NCBI RefSeq assembly: GCF_004364435.1
Contig: NZ_SOCT01000005.1
Span: forward strand, 124,001 to 188,000
DNA from: Pseudomonas sp. LP_7_YM
Lineage (GTDB): Bacteria > Pseudomonadota > Gammaproteobacteria > Pseudomonadales > Pseudomonadaceae
Direction of reading: 5' to 3'
Length of the DNA: 64,000 nucleotides
A program made the translations under genes and the position numbers. This document shows, piece by piece, positions 20,263-29,569 of the stretch (within the stretch, counting starts at the first letter, position 1; the number at the start of each line of letters is the position of its first letter). The notes below the pieces were generated by a model. The model was not told where the DNA came from. It ran no database searches and was given only the letters and a program-made list of their open reading frames with translations.

Positions 20263-21933
20263 GTGTCTACGCCTGTCGAACCCTTGCGTTTGCTGCTTCT
20301 GGCTGACACGCCGGAATGGCCAGTATTATTGCGCGAGTGCCTGGCGCCCCTAGGGGAAGCCGTACTTCTGGACTGCGCATCGAGCTGGAGCGCTGTTAGC
20401 GATTCGGGCGACCCTTCGCATTCTGTCCTGCTTCTCACCACTGCCGCTTTGCAGCCTTCGGCCGGTCAATGCAGTTGGCCCACGGTGCTGCTGCTCGATG
20501 TCGAGCCCGAGGCCGACCCACCGGGTGTCAGTGACTGGCTGGTCCGTGACGTGCTGTCAACGCAAAGCCTGCGACGCTGCCTGCGCCATGTGCGTGAGCG
20601 GGGCGTATTGGAGAACACCCTCCAGCGCCTGGCGGAACAGGACCCTTTGACCGGCATCGCCAATCGCCAGGGTTTTCAGACCCTGCTCGCGGGGCGACTG
20701 GCGGAGTTCGATGGACGTGGGCTGGCGCTGGGGCATCTGGATCTGGACAGTTTCCGTCGCGCCAATGACGCCTTGGGGCATCAGGCGGGCGATCGGTTGA
20801 TTCTGCAGGTCGTGGCGCGGCTGAAAAGCCAACTCGAAGTGTGCGACCAGTTGGCGCGTCTGGGCAGCGATGAATTTGCGCTGCTGATTGACACGCGACG
20901 TGCATCGGATCGTGCCGAGTGGATGGCCGAGCGCATCACCGAGGCGTTGTCTGAGCCTTACTGGGTTGACGGCGAGAGCCTGTTGATCGGCTGCAGCCTC
21001 GGCATCGCCCATGCTCGCGCCGACGCCGGCGCCGATCCGTTGATGTGGCACGCGCACATCGCCATGCAGCAGGCCAAGGGCACTCAGGGTTGCACCTTTC
21101 ACGTCTTCAACGAGCGGCTCAACCGCAATGCCCGCAGCCTCGCCGATCTGGAAAGCGAGCTGCGCCAGGCCTTGCGCCGTGACGAGCTGGAGCTGCATTA
21201 CCAGCCGCGCCTGTGCTTGAACACCGGGCGTATTCTGGGGCTTGAAGCATTGGTGCGCTGGCGTCATGCCGAGCGCGGCCTGTTGCCACCCAGCGAATTT
21301 GTGCCGCTGGCCGAGCAAAGCGGGCTGATCGTGCCGCTGGGTTACTGGGTGATCTCCCGTGCGCTGCGTGACATGCAGACTTTGCGTGAAAAAGGCCGGC
21401 CGCCGTTGCACATGGCGATCAACCTGTCCTTCCGGCAGTTCCAGGACAACCAGCTATTGCCGACCCTGAGCCGCTTGATCAGCGACCGTGGTGTGGACGC
21501 GCAGTGGCTGGAATTCGAGCTCACCGAAACCGCCGTCATGCGCCGTAGCGATCTGGTCAGGCAGACCATGGACGCACTGGGGCGCCTGGGTGTGCGATTC
21601 TCACTGGATGATTTCGGTACTGGATTTTCGTCATTCGTGCACCTGAACAGCCTGCCCATCGCTCTCCTCAAGATCGATAAGAGCTTCGTGGCCGAGATGG
21701 AACAGCGTGAAGAAAACCGCAAGCTGGTTCACGCCATGATCAATCTGGCGCACAACCTCAGTCTGGAGGTGGTGGCCGAAGGCGTTGAGACGCCGGAGCA
21801 ACTGGCGTTGTTGCGCAGTTTCGGTTGCGATCAGGCCCAGGGCTATCTGATCAGCCACCCGCTGGCAATGCCGGAGCTGCTGAACTACTTGACGTTCGAT
21901 CAGAGTGAAGGACGGATCCTGCGGGAGGTGTGA
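20263..21933 (+). CDS. EAL-domain c-di-GMP phosphodiesterase with degenerate GGDEF
   Basis: 556 residues. Residues about 1-115 look like a receiver domain that lacks an obvious phospho-acceptor aspartate. The GGDEF domain has DPLTGIANRQGF but its signature reads GSDEF, so cyclase activity is doubtful. The EAL domain is complete: EALVRW, N in NLSFRQF, E in ELTET, DD in DDFGTGFSS, K in KIDKSFV, E in EGVET and Q in QAQGYLI. It should hydrolyse c-di-GMP. Its place beside rep corresponds to PA5295 (ProE) of P. aeruginosa, a phosphodiesterase affecting exopolysaccharide. The start is GTG at 20263 with GGGAG at 20252-20256; the frame is open to 20212. Confidence 0.88.
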   Translation: MSTPVEPLRLLLLADTPEWPVLLRECLAPLGEAVLLDCASSWSAVSDSGDPSHSVLLLTTAALQPSAGQCSWPTVLLLDVEPEADPPGVSDWLVRDVLSTQSLRRCLRHVRERGVLENTLQRLAEQDPLTGIANRQGFQTLLAGRLAEFDGRGLALGHLDLDSFRRANDALGHQAGDRLILQVVARLKSQLEVCDQLARLGSDEFALLIDTRRASDRAEWMAERITEALSEPYWVDGESLLIGCSLGIAHARADAGADPLMWHAHIAMQQAKGTQGCTFHVFNERLNRNARSLADLESELRQALRRDELELHYQPRLCLNTGRILGLEALVRWRHAERGLLPPSEFVPLAEQSGLIVPLGYWVISRALRDMQTLREKGRPPLHMAINLSFRQFQDNQLLPTLSRLISDRGVDAQWLEFELTETAVMRRSDLVRQTMDALGRLGVRFSLDDFGTGFSSFVHLNSLPIALLKIDKSFVAEMEQREENRKLVHAMINLAHNLSLEVVAEGVETPEQLALLRSFGCDQAQGYLISHPLAMPELLNYLTFDQSEGRILREV

Positions 21934-21962
21934 ACGCCCCGCGATCCCCAGCAGGCGTGATG

Positions 21963-23345
21963 CTAGCCCATCACCACCGATGGCGTCGCCTCGTTACGCA
22001 ACAGCTTGGCGCTCTTGCGTTCGAAGGCGTAGGTCAGGGCGACTGCCGAGCACATCAGGCCGACCGCCAGACCCCACCAGACCCCGACCGCGCCTTGGTG
22101 CGCGAGGAAGCCCAAGCCCCACGCCAGAGGCGCACCCACCACCCAGTAACTCGCCAGGCCAATGAGAAAAGTGGTCTTGGCATCCTTGAAGCCCCGAATC
22201 GCGCCCATTGCGATGGTTTGTGTGCCATCGAGGATTTCGAACCACGCTGCAACCGCCAAAAGCTTGACCGCCAAGTCAACCACGCCTTGGTATTTCGGAT
22301 CGTTAAGGTCTACGAACAGACCGATCACCAGATGCGGCGCAACCCAGAACAGAACGCCGAACGTCAGCATCAGCAAGCCGCCAAACGCGATGCCCATGCG
22401 CCCGGCGGTTCGCGCCAGCAACAGGTTGCCCGCGCCGTAATGCAAACCGATACGCATGGTGACCGCATAGGAAATCCCCACCGGAATCATGAACGCCATC
22501 GACACCGATTGCAGGGCGATCTGGTGCGCGGCCATTTCGGTGCTGCCCATTGCCCCCATGCAAAACGCGGCAAAGGTGAACAAACCGACCTCGACCGCGT
22601 AAGTGCCGCCAATCGGCAGACCCAGACGCCAAAGCTCCTTGAGGCAGTTGCGCGACACACTCATCAGGCCCTTGTGAATCGGGTACGCCGCATAGGCCTT
22701 GTGGTAACGAATATGCAGCGCCAAGGCCAGCGCCATGCTGTTGGTGACGATTGCCGTGACCAGCCCGATTCCCATCAAACCCCAGTGCGGCAGGCCGAAC
22801 AGGCCGTAAATAAAGGCATAGTTGAGCCCGAAGTTCAGTGCCACTCCCACCAGACTGATGATCATCACCGGAGTCGCACGGCCCAGCGCGCTGGTAAAAC
22901 CCCGCAGGGCCATGAAACTCAGCAACCCAGGCAGGGCCAGTGGCAGCGTCAGCAGGAACTCGCTGGCCATATGAACGCTGGCCTCGTCCTGGCCGAAGTT
23001 GAGCAGGATGGGTTCCAGATTCCACAGGATCAGGGCGGCAATCAACGCCATGCCCCATGCCAGCCAGAGCCCGGCCTGGGTCAGGCGGGTTGCGCCGGCC
23101 TCGTCATTGGCGCCTTTGCGAATCGCCACCAGTGTGCCGACCGCAGCCATGACGCCGACGCAGAAGAACGAGACGAAGTTGTAACTGGCGGCTCCCAAGC
23201 CACCTCCGGCAAGGGATTCCGGGCCAAGCTTGCCCATCATCACGGTGTCGGTGAAGACCATCAGCATGTGCGCCATCTGCGATGCGATCAGCGGCCCGGC
23301 CACGCGCAGGATGATCCAGAGTTCTTTGAAGGCGTGCTGTTGCAT
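21963..23345 (-). CDS. MATE-family multidrug efflux pump (NorM-like)
   Basis: 460 residues, 12 predicted membrane segments in two equivalent halves. The N-terminal segment GPLIASQMAHMLMVFTDTVM is typical of NorM/PmpM transporters, which expel cationic drugs using a sodium or proton gradient. The aspartate in FTDTVMMG of the first helix matches the coupling acidic residue of the NorM branch. The gene is divergent from a LysR-family regulator, and the gap between contains a dyad with the LysR T-N11-A spacing (23438-23452). Confidence 0.9.
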   Translation of the reverse strand: MQQHAFKELWIILRVAGPLIASQMAHMLMVFTDTVMMGKLGPESLAGGGLGAASYNFVSFFCVGVMAAVGTLVAIRKGANDEAGATRLTQAGLWLAWGMALIAALILWNLEPILLNFGQDEASVHMASEFLLTLPLALPGLLSFMALRGFTSALGRATPVMIISLVGVALNFGLNYAFIYGLFGLPHWGLMGIGLVTAIVTNSMALALALHIRYHKAYAAYPIHKGLMSVSRNCLKELWRLGLPIGGTYAVEVGLFTFAAFCMGAMGSTEMAAHQIALQSVSMAFMIPVGISYAVTMRIGLHYGAGNLLLARTAGRMGIAFGGLLMLTFGVLFWVAPHLVIGLFVDLNDPKYQGVVDLAVKLLAVAAWFEILDGTQTIAMGAIRGFKDAKTTFLIGLASYWVVGAPLAWGLGFLAHQGAVGVWWGLAVGLMCSAVALTYAFERKSAKLLRNEATPSVVMG

Positions 23346-23437
23346 GGTCTTGGTGCTCGGGAGGGTGAGGCATTTATGAGCCGCTCATTGTGGTGTTTCA
23401 GTACCGAATGCACAAAGGGATAAATCCGATCATTGGC

Positions 23438-23452
23438 ATGAGTAAAACTCAT
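23438..23452. promoter_or_regulatory. T-N11-A dyad, candidate LysR operator
   Basis: ATGAGT-AAA-ACTCAT is a perfect 6-bp inverted repeat with a 3-base centre, and its T at 23439 and A at 23451 give the LysR-type T-N11-A motif. It lies between the MATE gene and the divergent LysR gene, 60 bases before the regulator's start. That is the expected place for an autoregulatory recognition site. Confidence 0.55.
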
Positions 23453-23511
23453 CCTGAAAGTTTTCCGATACAGTGCTTGCTGTCGCTGCTACACCAAAAG
23501 GAAAGCGCCCA

Positions 23512-24432
23512 ATGTCTCTTAGTCTTCCGCCCTTGTATGCGCTGCGTGCATTCGAAGCTGCCGCACGGCATAGCTCGTTTACCCGCGCGGCCGAGGAGTT
23601 GTCGATTACCCAAAGCGCGGTGAGTCGACACATCCGGACCCTGGAGCAGCACTTTGCCTGCCGCCTGTTTCGTCGCAATGGGCGCAACCTGCAGTTGACC
23701 GAGGCTGCCAGGGAACTCTTGCCCGGCGTGCGCGAAGGCTTTTGCGCACTGGAGCGGGCTTGTAGCGCATTGATGGCTGAAGAGGGCATTTTGCGCATGA
23801 AGGCACCCTCAACGTTGACCATGCGCTGGCTGCTGGCGCGGCTCAGTCGGTTCCGTCATCTGCAGGTGGGAAACGAGGTGCAACTGACCAGCGCGTGGAT
23901 GGACATCGACAACGTCGACTTCACTCAAGAGCCGTTCGACTGCGCTGTCTTACTTGGCCGCGGGCATTTTCCACCGGACTGGGAGGCGACCTATCTGTTT
24001 CCCGAACTCTTGATTCCGGTGGGTTCCCCGAACCTGCTCGACGACGCGCCGTGGGACGTCGAAAGGCTCGCTGACGCCGAATTGCTGCACCCCACTCCGG
24101 ATCGCCGGGACTGGCGCAACTGGCTGGAGCGAATGGGGTTATCGGATCAGATTTCCCTCAAGGGCGGGCAGGTCTTCGACACGCTCGAACTGGGAATGAT
24201 AGCGGCCGCACGAGGTTACGGAGTGTCAATGGGCGACTTGCTGATGGTGGCCGAGGATGTGAGTCAGGGGCGCCTCAGCCTGCCGTGGCGCACTGCCGTG
24301 GTCAGCGGCGAGAATTACTACCTGGTCTGGCCCAAGACCCGGCCGGGCGGCGAGCGATTGCGCAGGCTCAGCAATTTTCTACAAAGCGAAGTGCAGGCGA
24401 TGGAGTTGCCCGATGTGACGATATTGGAGTGA
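23512..24432 (+). CDS. LysR-family transcriptional regulator, GcvA-like
   Basis: 306 residues. The N-terminal helix-turn-helix LPPLYALRAFEAAARHSSFT followed by RAAEELSITQSAVSRHI is of the GcvA/TrpI subgroup, and the C-terminal effector domain contains LLDDAPWDVERLADAELLH and the GYGVSMGDLLMV region. The start at 23512 has AAGGAAAG upstream and fits family N-termini; the frame is open to 23473. Being divergent from the MATE pump, it may control that pump; a glycine- or amino-acid-responsive role is also possible for this subgroup. Confidence 0.88.
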   Translation: MSLSLPPLYALRAFEAAARHSSFTRAAEELSITQSAVSRHIRTLEQHFACRLFRRNGRNLQLTEAARELLPGVREGFCALERACSALMAEEGILRMKAPSTLTMRWLLARLSRFRHLQVGNEVQLTSAWMDIDNVDFTQEPFDCAVLLGRGHFPPDWEATYLFPELLIPVGSPNLLDDAPWDVERLADAELLHPTPDRRDWRNWLERMGLSDQISLKGGQVFDTLELGMIAAARGYGVSMGDLLMVAEDVSQGRLSLPWRTAVVSGENYYLVWPKTRPGGERLRRLSNFLQSEVQAMELPDVTILE

Positions 24433-24491
24433 AAATAGGGGGCCGCGATGGAGCATTGTGCCGGAGGTCGGCTTGGCGCTGATCAACTGTA

Positions 24492-24578
24492 AACGCGAGT
24501 TCATTCGCGATACGGCATCTCATGCGGTTCGTATGGTGCGTCTGTCCCGGCCTCTCGCGAATGAATTCGCTCCCGGAG
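24492..24578. repeat. REP doublet (REPIN)
   Basis: The left arm around 24492-24510 (GCGAGTTCATTCGCGA) is truncated on its outer side. An inverted right arm at 24553-24578 (CGCGAATGAATTCGCTCCC) is complete. It occupies the first part of the 337-base gap between the LysR and chemoreceptor genes; the second part holds a candidate FliA promoter. Confidence 0.7.
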
Positions 24579-24631
24579 GGTTCATTTAGACACGTTGCAC
24601 CACACTGTCGCTCTAAGACCATGCGTAAGAC

Positions 24632-24658
24632 TCAAGTATCTTTCCTGCCAGCCGAATC
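24632..24658 (+). promoter_or_regulatory. Candidate sigma-28 (FliA) promoter for the chemoreceptor
   Basis: TCAAGTAT (24632-24639), an 11-base spacer and GCCGAATC (24651-24658) match the flagellar sigma factor pattern (TAAAGTTT-N11-GCCGATAA) in spacing and most key bases. It lies 112 bases before the start of a methyl-accepting chemotaxis gene, a class commonly under FliA control. Confidence 0.6.
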
Positions 24659-24769
24659 TCTAATTGCAGAACCGGTTCTTCTATCGGTCCATAAACACCC
24701 CCTATTAGAAATCAGTCCGAATGGTGAGCCTGAGATCAGGATGGTCCAGTCGTTCGGCAAGGAGTCTTC

Positions 24770-26746
24770 ATGCCTCAGCCTCGTGCCCGTATCGCCTCGC
24801 AGCTCGGCATCGCCCTGGCCGTTATCCTGGCCGTTGTCATTAGTGGCAGTACCCTGTTTGCCCTGCGATCTCTGGATTCGGCGAACCTCACCATCCGCGA
24901 AGAACACATGGGCAGCGAAGCGCGGTTGCTGGCTGACCAGTTGAATACCTTCCACAGCACCCTGCGCGACAGTACCCAGCGCCTGAGCGGGCTGTTCGAG
25001 AAGCGTTTCAACAGTGGCCTGGCATTGCAGGCCGATCAGCAGATTGCCGTCGCGGGCATGCAGACACCGACACTGCTGCTTGACGGCAAACCCCTGAATA
25101 ATGATTTCGCCGAAGTCGATGACTTCAGAAAGATGACGGCGGGCGTGGCGACGGTCTTTGTGCGCAGTGGCGACGACTTCATCCGCATCAGTACCTCGCT
25201 GAACAAACAGGACGGCGCCCGTGCCATCGGCACTGTGCTGGACCACAAGCATCCCGCCTATGAAAAACTGCTGGCGGGCCAAGGCTATGTAGGCCGCGCA
25301 CTGCTGTTTGATCGGTTGTACATGACGCAATATTCCCCGGTGCGCGACAACAGCGGCAAGGTTATTGCCGTCCTGTTCGTAGGCTTCGATTACACCGACG
25401 CGCAAAACGCCCAATTCGACAATCTCAAGAACTTCCGCATTGGCTCGACCGGTTCACTGGCCGTACTCGACGAGCAGAACAAATGGCTGGTGCCACCGGC
25501 GGGTGTGAATGATCTGGATCAGGCGAGCAAAGCCTTGGCGCAATTCGTGAAAACGCCGAACAAAGGTGGCTTCTGGCAAGACGCTGGGGAAGATTTCTAC
25601 ACCGTCGCCGAACCCTTCTCCGGTGGCCCGTGGTCGATCCTGGCAACCATGCCGAAGGCTGAAATCAGCGCCGTGACCTGGAGTGTCGGCACTCAACTGG
25701 CGATCGGCAGCCTCTTGGCGATGCTGATTGCGGTCGGTTCGGCGATCTGGTTATTGCGCAGTAAATTGCAGCCGCTGTCGGATCTGGTGAATCAGGCCGA
25801 GGCCCTGGGGGCGGGCAATCTTAGCGTTCGTCTGAACATCTCCAGTCATGACGAAATCGGGCAACTGGCAAGCAGCTTCAACAAGATGGGCGGGGCGCTG
25901 GAAGACATGGTGTCGCATATACGCACCGCCGCTCAGGAAGTCAGCGGGCGTGCCCAGGCGCTGTCGGGCCTCTCGGGTGGCGCTTACGAAGGCATGGAGC
26001 AGCAGTCCGGTGAAATCACCAGCATGGCCGGGGCCGTCGAAGAATTCAGCGCCACGGCCCTGACCATCGCCGACAACATGAGCAACACCGAGCGACTCGC
26101 CCAAGGCAATGCGCAGCAGACCCGCATCGGTCGTGCGTCGATGGAAGAGGCATCGGCCTCGCTTCAACAGATTGCCGGCTCACTGGGCAGCACCGCGTCG
26201 GTCATCGACACCCTGGGTCAGCGCTCGCAGGAGATCGGCGGTATTGTCAGCGTCATTACCTCCATCGCCGAACAGACCAATCTTCTGGCACTCAACGCGG
26301 CCATCGAGGCGGCGCGGGCAGGTGAGCAGGGTCGTGGTTTTGCCGTGGTGGCCGATGAAGTGCGCAATCTGGCATCGCGCACGCGTCAGGCGACCGACGA
26401 GATCTCCGGCATGATCGCCAGCATTCAACAGGAAACCGGTAACGCCATCAGCACCATGGAACAGGGCAATACGCTGATGCAGGAGGGCCTGTCGCGTAAC
26501 GCTAAAGTCGCCGCAGCCCTGGCGCATATCGACGAACAAAGCCGCTCGGCTGGCGAGCAGTTTGCGTCGATCACCACCGCGACCCAAGAGCAAAGCAGCA
26601 CCGCTACCTTGCTCAGCGCCAACCTGCAAAGCATCGCCCAAGCCAACAGCGAACAACGCGAAGTGGTCTCGAACCTGGCCGTGACCGCGCAGGAGTTGAA
26701 TGCGCTGGCGGCGGATTTGCGCAAGGAAGTGGATAGGTTTCGGTGA
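24770..26746 (+). CDS. Methyl-accepting chemotaxis protein, Cache-type sensor
   Basis: 658 residues. A first membrane helix (about 10-32, [20 protein letters not shown]) is followed by a large periplasmic domain resembling the Cache_3/Cache_2 fusion, with FGFDY-type closing strand seen as [10 protein letters not shown] second helix lies near 308-330, HAMP near 330-382, then a signalling domain whose hairpin tip is [20 protein letters not shown] (about 499). No C-terminal NWETF-type pentapeptide is present. Such receptors often sense small organic acids, but the ligand is not readable. AAGGAG at 24759-24764 serves the ATG. It probably signals through the CheA/CheW flagellar system, consistent with the candidate FliA promoter. 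Confidence 0.93.
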   Translation: MPQPRARIASQLGIALAVILAVVISGSTLFALRSLDSANLTIREEHMGSEARLLADQLNTFHSTLRDSTQRLSGLFEKRFNSGLALQADQQIAVAGMQTPTLLLDGKPLNNDFAEVDDFRKMTAGVATVFVRSGDDFIRISTSLNKQDGARAIGTVLDHKHPAYEKLLAGQGYVGRALLFDRLYMTQYSPVRDNSGKVIAVLFVGFDYTDAQNAQFDNLKNFRIGSTGSLAVLDEQNKWLVPPAGVNDLDQASKALAQFVKTPNKGGFWQDAGEDFYTVAEPFSGGPWSILATMPKAEISAVTWSVGTQLAIGSLLAMLIAVGSAIWLLRSKLQPLSDLVNQAEALGAGNLSVRLNISSHDEIGQLASSFNKMGGALEDMVSHIRTAAQEVSGRAQALSGLSGGAYEGMEQQSGEITSMAGAVEEFSATALTIADNMSNTERLAQGNAQQTRIGRASMEEASASLQQIAGSLGSTASVIDTLGQRSQEIGGIVSVITSIAEQTNLLALNAAIEAARAGEQGRGFAVVADEVRNLASRTRQATDEISGMIASIQQETGNAISTMEQGNTLMQEGLSRNAKVAAALAHIDEQSRSAGEQFASITTATQEQSSTATLLSANLQSIAQANSEQREVVSNLAVTAQELNALAADLRKEVDRFR

Positions 26747-26780
26747 GATAGGCACGACCTTAGGCGTGAACGCGGATTTC

Positions 26781-26844
26781 TTTTGATTCTGCCGAAGGCC
26801 GTAGGTGCGTCACTTGCCCCTACGGCCTGCGGCCAGAATCAAAA
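26781..26844. terminator. Bidirectional hairpin between convergent genes
   Basis: TTTTGATTCTGCC at 26781 pairs with GGCCAGAATCAAAA at 26831-26844, and the pairing continues through GGCCGTAGG with CCTACGGCC. The stem is about 24 bp with one bulge and one mismatch, and has A/T runs at both outer ends. It lies 34 bases after the chemoreceptor stop and 12 bases past the comM stop on the other strand, so it can end both transcripts. Confidence 0.8.
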
Positions 26845-26855
26845 GCTTGAAACGC

Positions 26856-28349
26856 TCACCCCGATGATGGCCGGTACTGCAACGCTTCAGCAATATGGCT
26901 TCTGGATATCGCCTCCACCCGCTCCAGATCCGCCAGCGTGCGCGCCACTTTCAGCAATCGATGAGCGGCGCGCAGCGACAGGCTCAAGCGTTCACAAGCG
27001 GTTTCTAGCCAGGCTTCGTCTTCGGGCGTTAATACGCAGTGCTGGCGCAGGGCGGGGAGGTCGAGAAAGGCGTTAGCGCAGCCTTGGCGTTGCTGCTGGC
27101 GCTCCCTTGCTTCGCACACGATCTGAGCAGCGCTGGCGCTGGTCTCTCCAGTTTGCGGCATGGCGCCCAGTGATGTTGCTTCGCGGGCAACTGTCAGGTG
27201 CAGGTCGATCCGGTCCAGCAATGGCCCGGATAATTTATTGCGATAGCGCTGAATCTGATCGGTGGAACAGCGACAACGTCCGGTTGGCTCGCCATGATAG
27301 CCACAAGGGCAGGGGTTCATCGCTGCAACCAACTGAAAGCGCGCCGGAAAGCGCACGCGATCACGGGCCCGCGAAATCACGATATGCCCTGATTCCAAGG
27401 GCTCTCGTAAGACCTCCAGCACCCGTCGATCAAACTCTGGCAGCTCATCCAGAAACAGCACGCCGTGATGAGCCAGAGTGATTTCGCCGGGTTGTGGACG
27501 ACTGCCTCCGCCCACCAGTGCCGGGCCGGAAGCCGAGTGATGAGGCTGTCGAAAAGGACGCTGAGGCCAACTGGTCAATGGCGCATGACTGGCGACAGAC
27601 AGAATGGCTGCGACTTCCAGCGCTTCACGCTCGTCCAGTGGCGGCAGCAATCCCGGAAGCCGACTGGCGAGCAGTGTCTTGCCTGTGCCGGGCGGGCCGC
27701 TGAATAAGAGGTTATGGGCACCGGCTGCGGCCACCAGCAGTGCGCGTTTGGCGGCGGTCTGGCCCTGCACCTCACTCAGGTCGGGATAGGGCTGTGTTTG
27801 CAGGAGCAGACCGTTGGATTGGTACGGCGCGATAGTAGTCTGGCCATTGAGGTGGGACACCAGCTCCAGAAGATGACTGACTGCAATCACCTTCAACCCC
27901 GACGCCAGACAGGCCTCCTCGGCGTTGACCGCAGGGACAATCAAGGTATGGCCGGCTTCCCGAGCGGCCAATGCTGCAGGCAATACGCCCTGCACTGGCC
28001 GTATCGCCCCGGACAACGCCAGCTCGCCCAAGCACTCGATGCCCTCCAGCGCCAGGGTTGGCAGCTGCCCGCTCGCCGCCAGCAATCCCAGCGCAATCGC
28101 CAGATCGAAACGTCCGCCGTCCTTGGGCAGATCGGCCGGCGCGAGATTCAAGGTAATGCGCCGAGCCGGGAAATCGAGGCGGCAGTTGAGGATCGCGCTG
28201 CGCACCCGATCCTTGCTTTCTCTCACCGCACCCTCGGGCAGACCCACCAGCGTCAACGCGGGCAAGCCGTTGGCCAGATGGGTTTCGACGGTGACAGCAG
28301 GTGCTTCGACGCCGACTTGCGCGCGGCTCAGGACAATGGCGAGGGACAT
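26856..28349 (-). CDS. comM: YifB/ComM family AAA+ ATPase
   Basis: 497 residues of the Mg-chelatase-like ComM family. An N-terminal lon-type fold (AIVLSRAQVGVEAPAVTVE) is followed by an AAA+ domain with Walker A GPPGTGKTLLASRLPGLLPP and Walker B-like GVLFLDELPEF, then arginine-finger segments and a C-terminal helical bundle (LTPEDEAWLE). ComM is a branch-migration helicase that helps integrate DNA during natural transformation. The start at 28349 (MSLAIVLSRAQVG) is preferred to 28391 because it matches family N-termini. It is convergent with the chemoreceptor and downstream of ubiK. Confidence 0.93.
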   Translation of the reverse strand: MSLAIVLSRAQVGVEAPAVTVETHLANGLPALTLVGLPEGAVRESKDRVRSAILNCRLDFPARRITLNLAPADLPKDGGRFDLAIALGLLAASGQLPTLALEGIECLGELALSGAIRPVQGVLPAALAAREAGHTLIVPAVNAEEACLASGLKVIAVSHLLELVSHLNGQTTIAPYQSNGLLLQTQPYPDLSEVQGQTAAKRALLVAAAGAHNLLFSGPPGTGKTLLASRLPGLLPPLDEREALEVAAILSVASHAPLTSWPQRPFRQPHHSASGPALVGGGSRPQPGEITLAHHGVLFLDELPEFDRRVLEVLREPLESGHIVISRARDRVRFPARFQLVAAMNPCPCGYHGEPTGRCRCSTDQIQRYRNKLSGPLLDRIDLHLTVAREATSLGAMPQTGETSASAAQIVCEARERQQQRQGCANAFLDLPALRQHCVLTPEDEAWLETACERLSLSLRAAHRLLKVARTLADLERVEAISRSHIAEALQYRPSSG

Positions 28350-28470
28350 GACGATCCTTGATGGCAGCACCGCTTCCTGCGGCGTGCTCAAGGATAGTCA
28401 GAGGTCAGAGATAGACACTGTTGCAAGTTCTACGGCATGTGTCCCGAGCGTGGCGGTCACGTAAAGGCCC

Positions 28471-28499
28471 TTTCGCGAGCAAGCCCGCTCCTACAGAGG
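28471..28499. repeat. Single REP element
   Basis: TTTCGCGAGCAAGCCCGCTC (28471-28490) followed by CTACAGAGG is one arm of the window's REP family in inverted orientation, without a partner. It lies in the 168-base gap between ubiK and comM. Confidence 0.6.
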
Positions 28500-28517
28500 G
28501 CGCCATAGGTTTATGGG

Positions 28518-28781
28518 TTATTCCTTAACCTGCGTCGCCAACTGCGCTTCCATCTCCGTCATCTTCACTTCCAGCGCCTCAAGCCGGGCACGGGTGCGGG
28601 CGAGGACGATCATTTGGCTGTCGAATTCTTCACGACTCACCAGATCCAGTTTGCTGAAGCCGTTTTGCAGCAGCGCTTTGAACTGGGTTTCGAATTCGTT
28701 GCGGGGCAGTGGGGTTTCGCCATTGAACAACCGCGATGCATGGCCGCTCAGGGCATCTAGAAAGGCTTTGGGCGCGAGCAT
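28518..28781 (-). CDS. ubiK: Ubiquinone biosynthesis accessory factor UbiK
   Basis: 87 residues of the BMFP/YqiC family. The N-terminal amphipathic helix (LAPKAFLDALSGHASRLF) is followed by a coiled coil (EEFDSQMIVLARTRARLEAL). In E. coli UbiK forms a complex with UbiJ and is needed for efficient aerobic ubiquinone synthesis and interacts with membranes. The start at 28781 gives MLAPKAFLDALS; a TTG two codons upstream is possible. GGAAG lies just before. The gene transcribes away from glnK, leaving a 416-base gap that holds the glnK control sites. Confidence 0.88.
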   Translation of the reverse strand: MLAPKAFLDALSGHASRLFNGETPLPRNEFETQFKALLQNGFSKLDLVSREEFDSQMIVLARTRARLEALEVKMTEMEAQLATQVKE

Positions 28782-28876
28782 GGTCAACTTCCAGAATCAG
28801 AGTGGGCGGCAGTGTACCACGCAGTGCCTATAGTCTTTCATGGGCTGCAGGGCGCACGGTTTTCGAGCGTTGCGCG

Positions 28877-28890
28877 GTGCACGCGTGCAC
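28877..28890. promoter_or_regulatory. Perfect palindrome, candidate NtrC site upstream of glnK
   Basis: GTGCACGCGTGCAC is a perfect 14-bp palindrome built from the GTGCAC words typical of NtrC enhancer sites (GCAC/GTGC dyad). It lies 87 bases before the candidate sigma-54 promoter, a normal enhancer distance. Confidence 0.5.
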
Positions 28891-28976
28891 TGTTGTTGTG
28901 CGGTCAGAACGGGTGAGTGCGATGTCAACTCGTCGCAGTGCCCCGTGCAGGCCGTAGTTGGCAGATTTTCATGAGA

Positions 28977-28992
28977 TGGCAAGCTTTCTGCT
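28977..28992 (+). promoter_or_regulatory. Candidate sigma-54 promoter of glnK-amtB
   Basis: TGGCAAGCTTTCTGCT has the invariant GG (28978-28979) and GC (28990-28991) separated by exactly 10 bases, as required for sigma-54 promoters. glnK-amtB is nitrogen-regulated through NtrC and RpoN in Pseudomonas. The transcript leader would be about 205 bases, longer than usual. Confidence 0.65.
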
Positions 28993-29017
28993 TAGTGGCA
29001 TATGACCCATGCACTGA

Positions 29018-29536
<519 letters not shown>

Positions 29537-29569
29537 GCCGTCACACCCAACGCCCCAGGAGAAAACAAT

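Noticed and set aside
21930..23423. 497-codon forward open frame over the MATE gene
   Set aside because: The translation is dominated by H, Q, R and D repeats typical of a GC-rich antisense frame, while the reverse strand encodes a full MATE pump.
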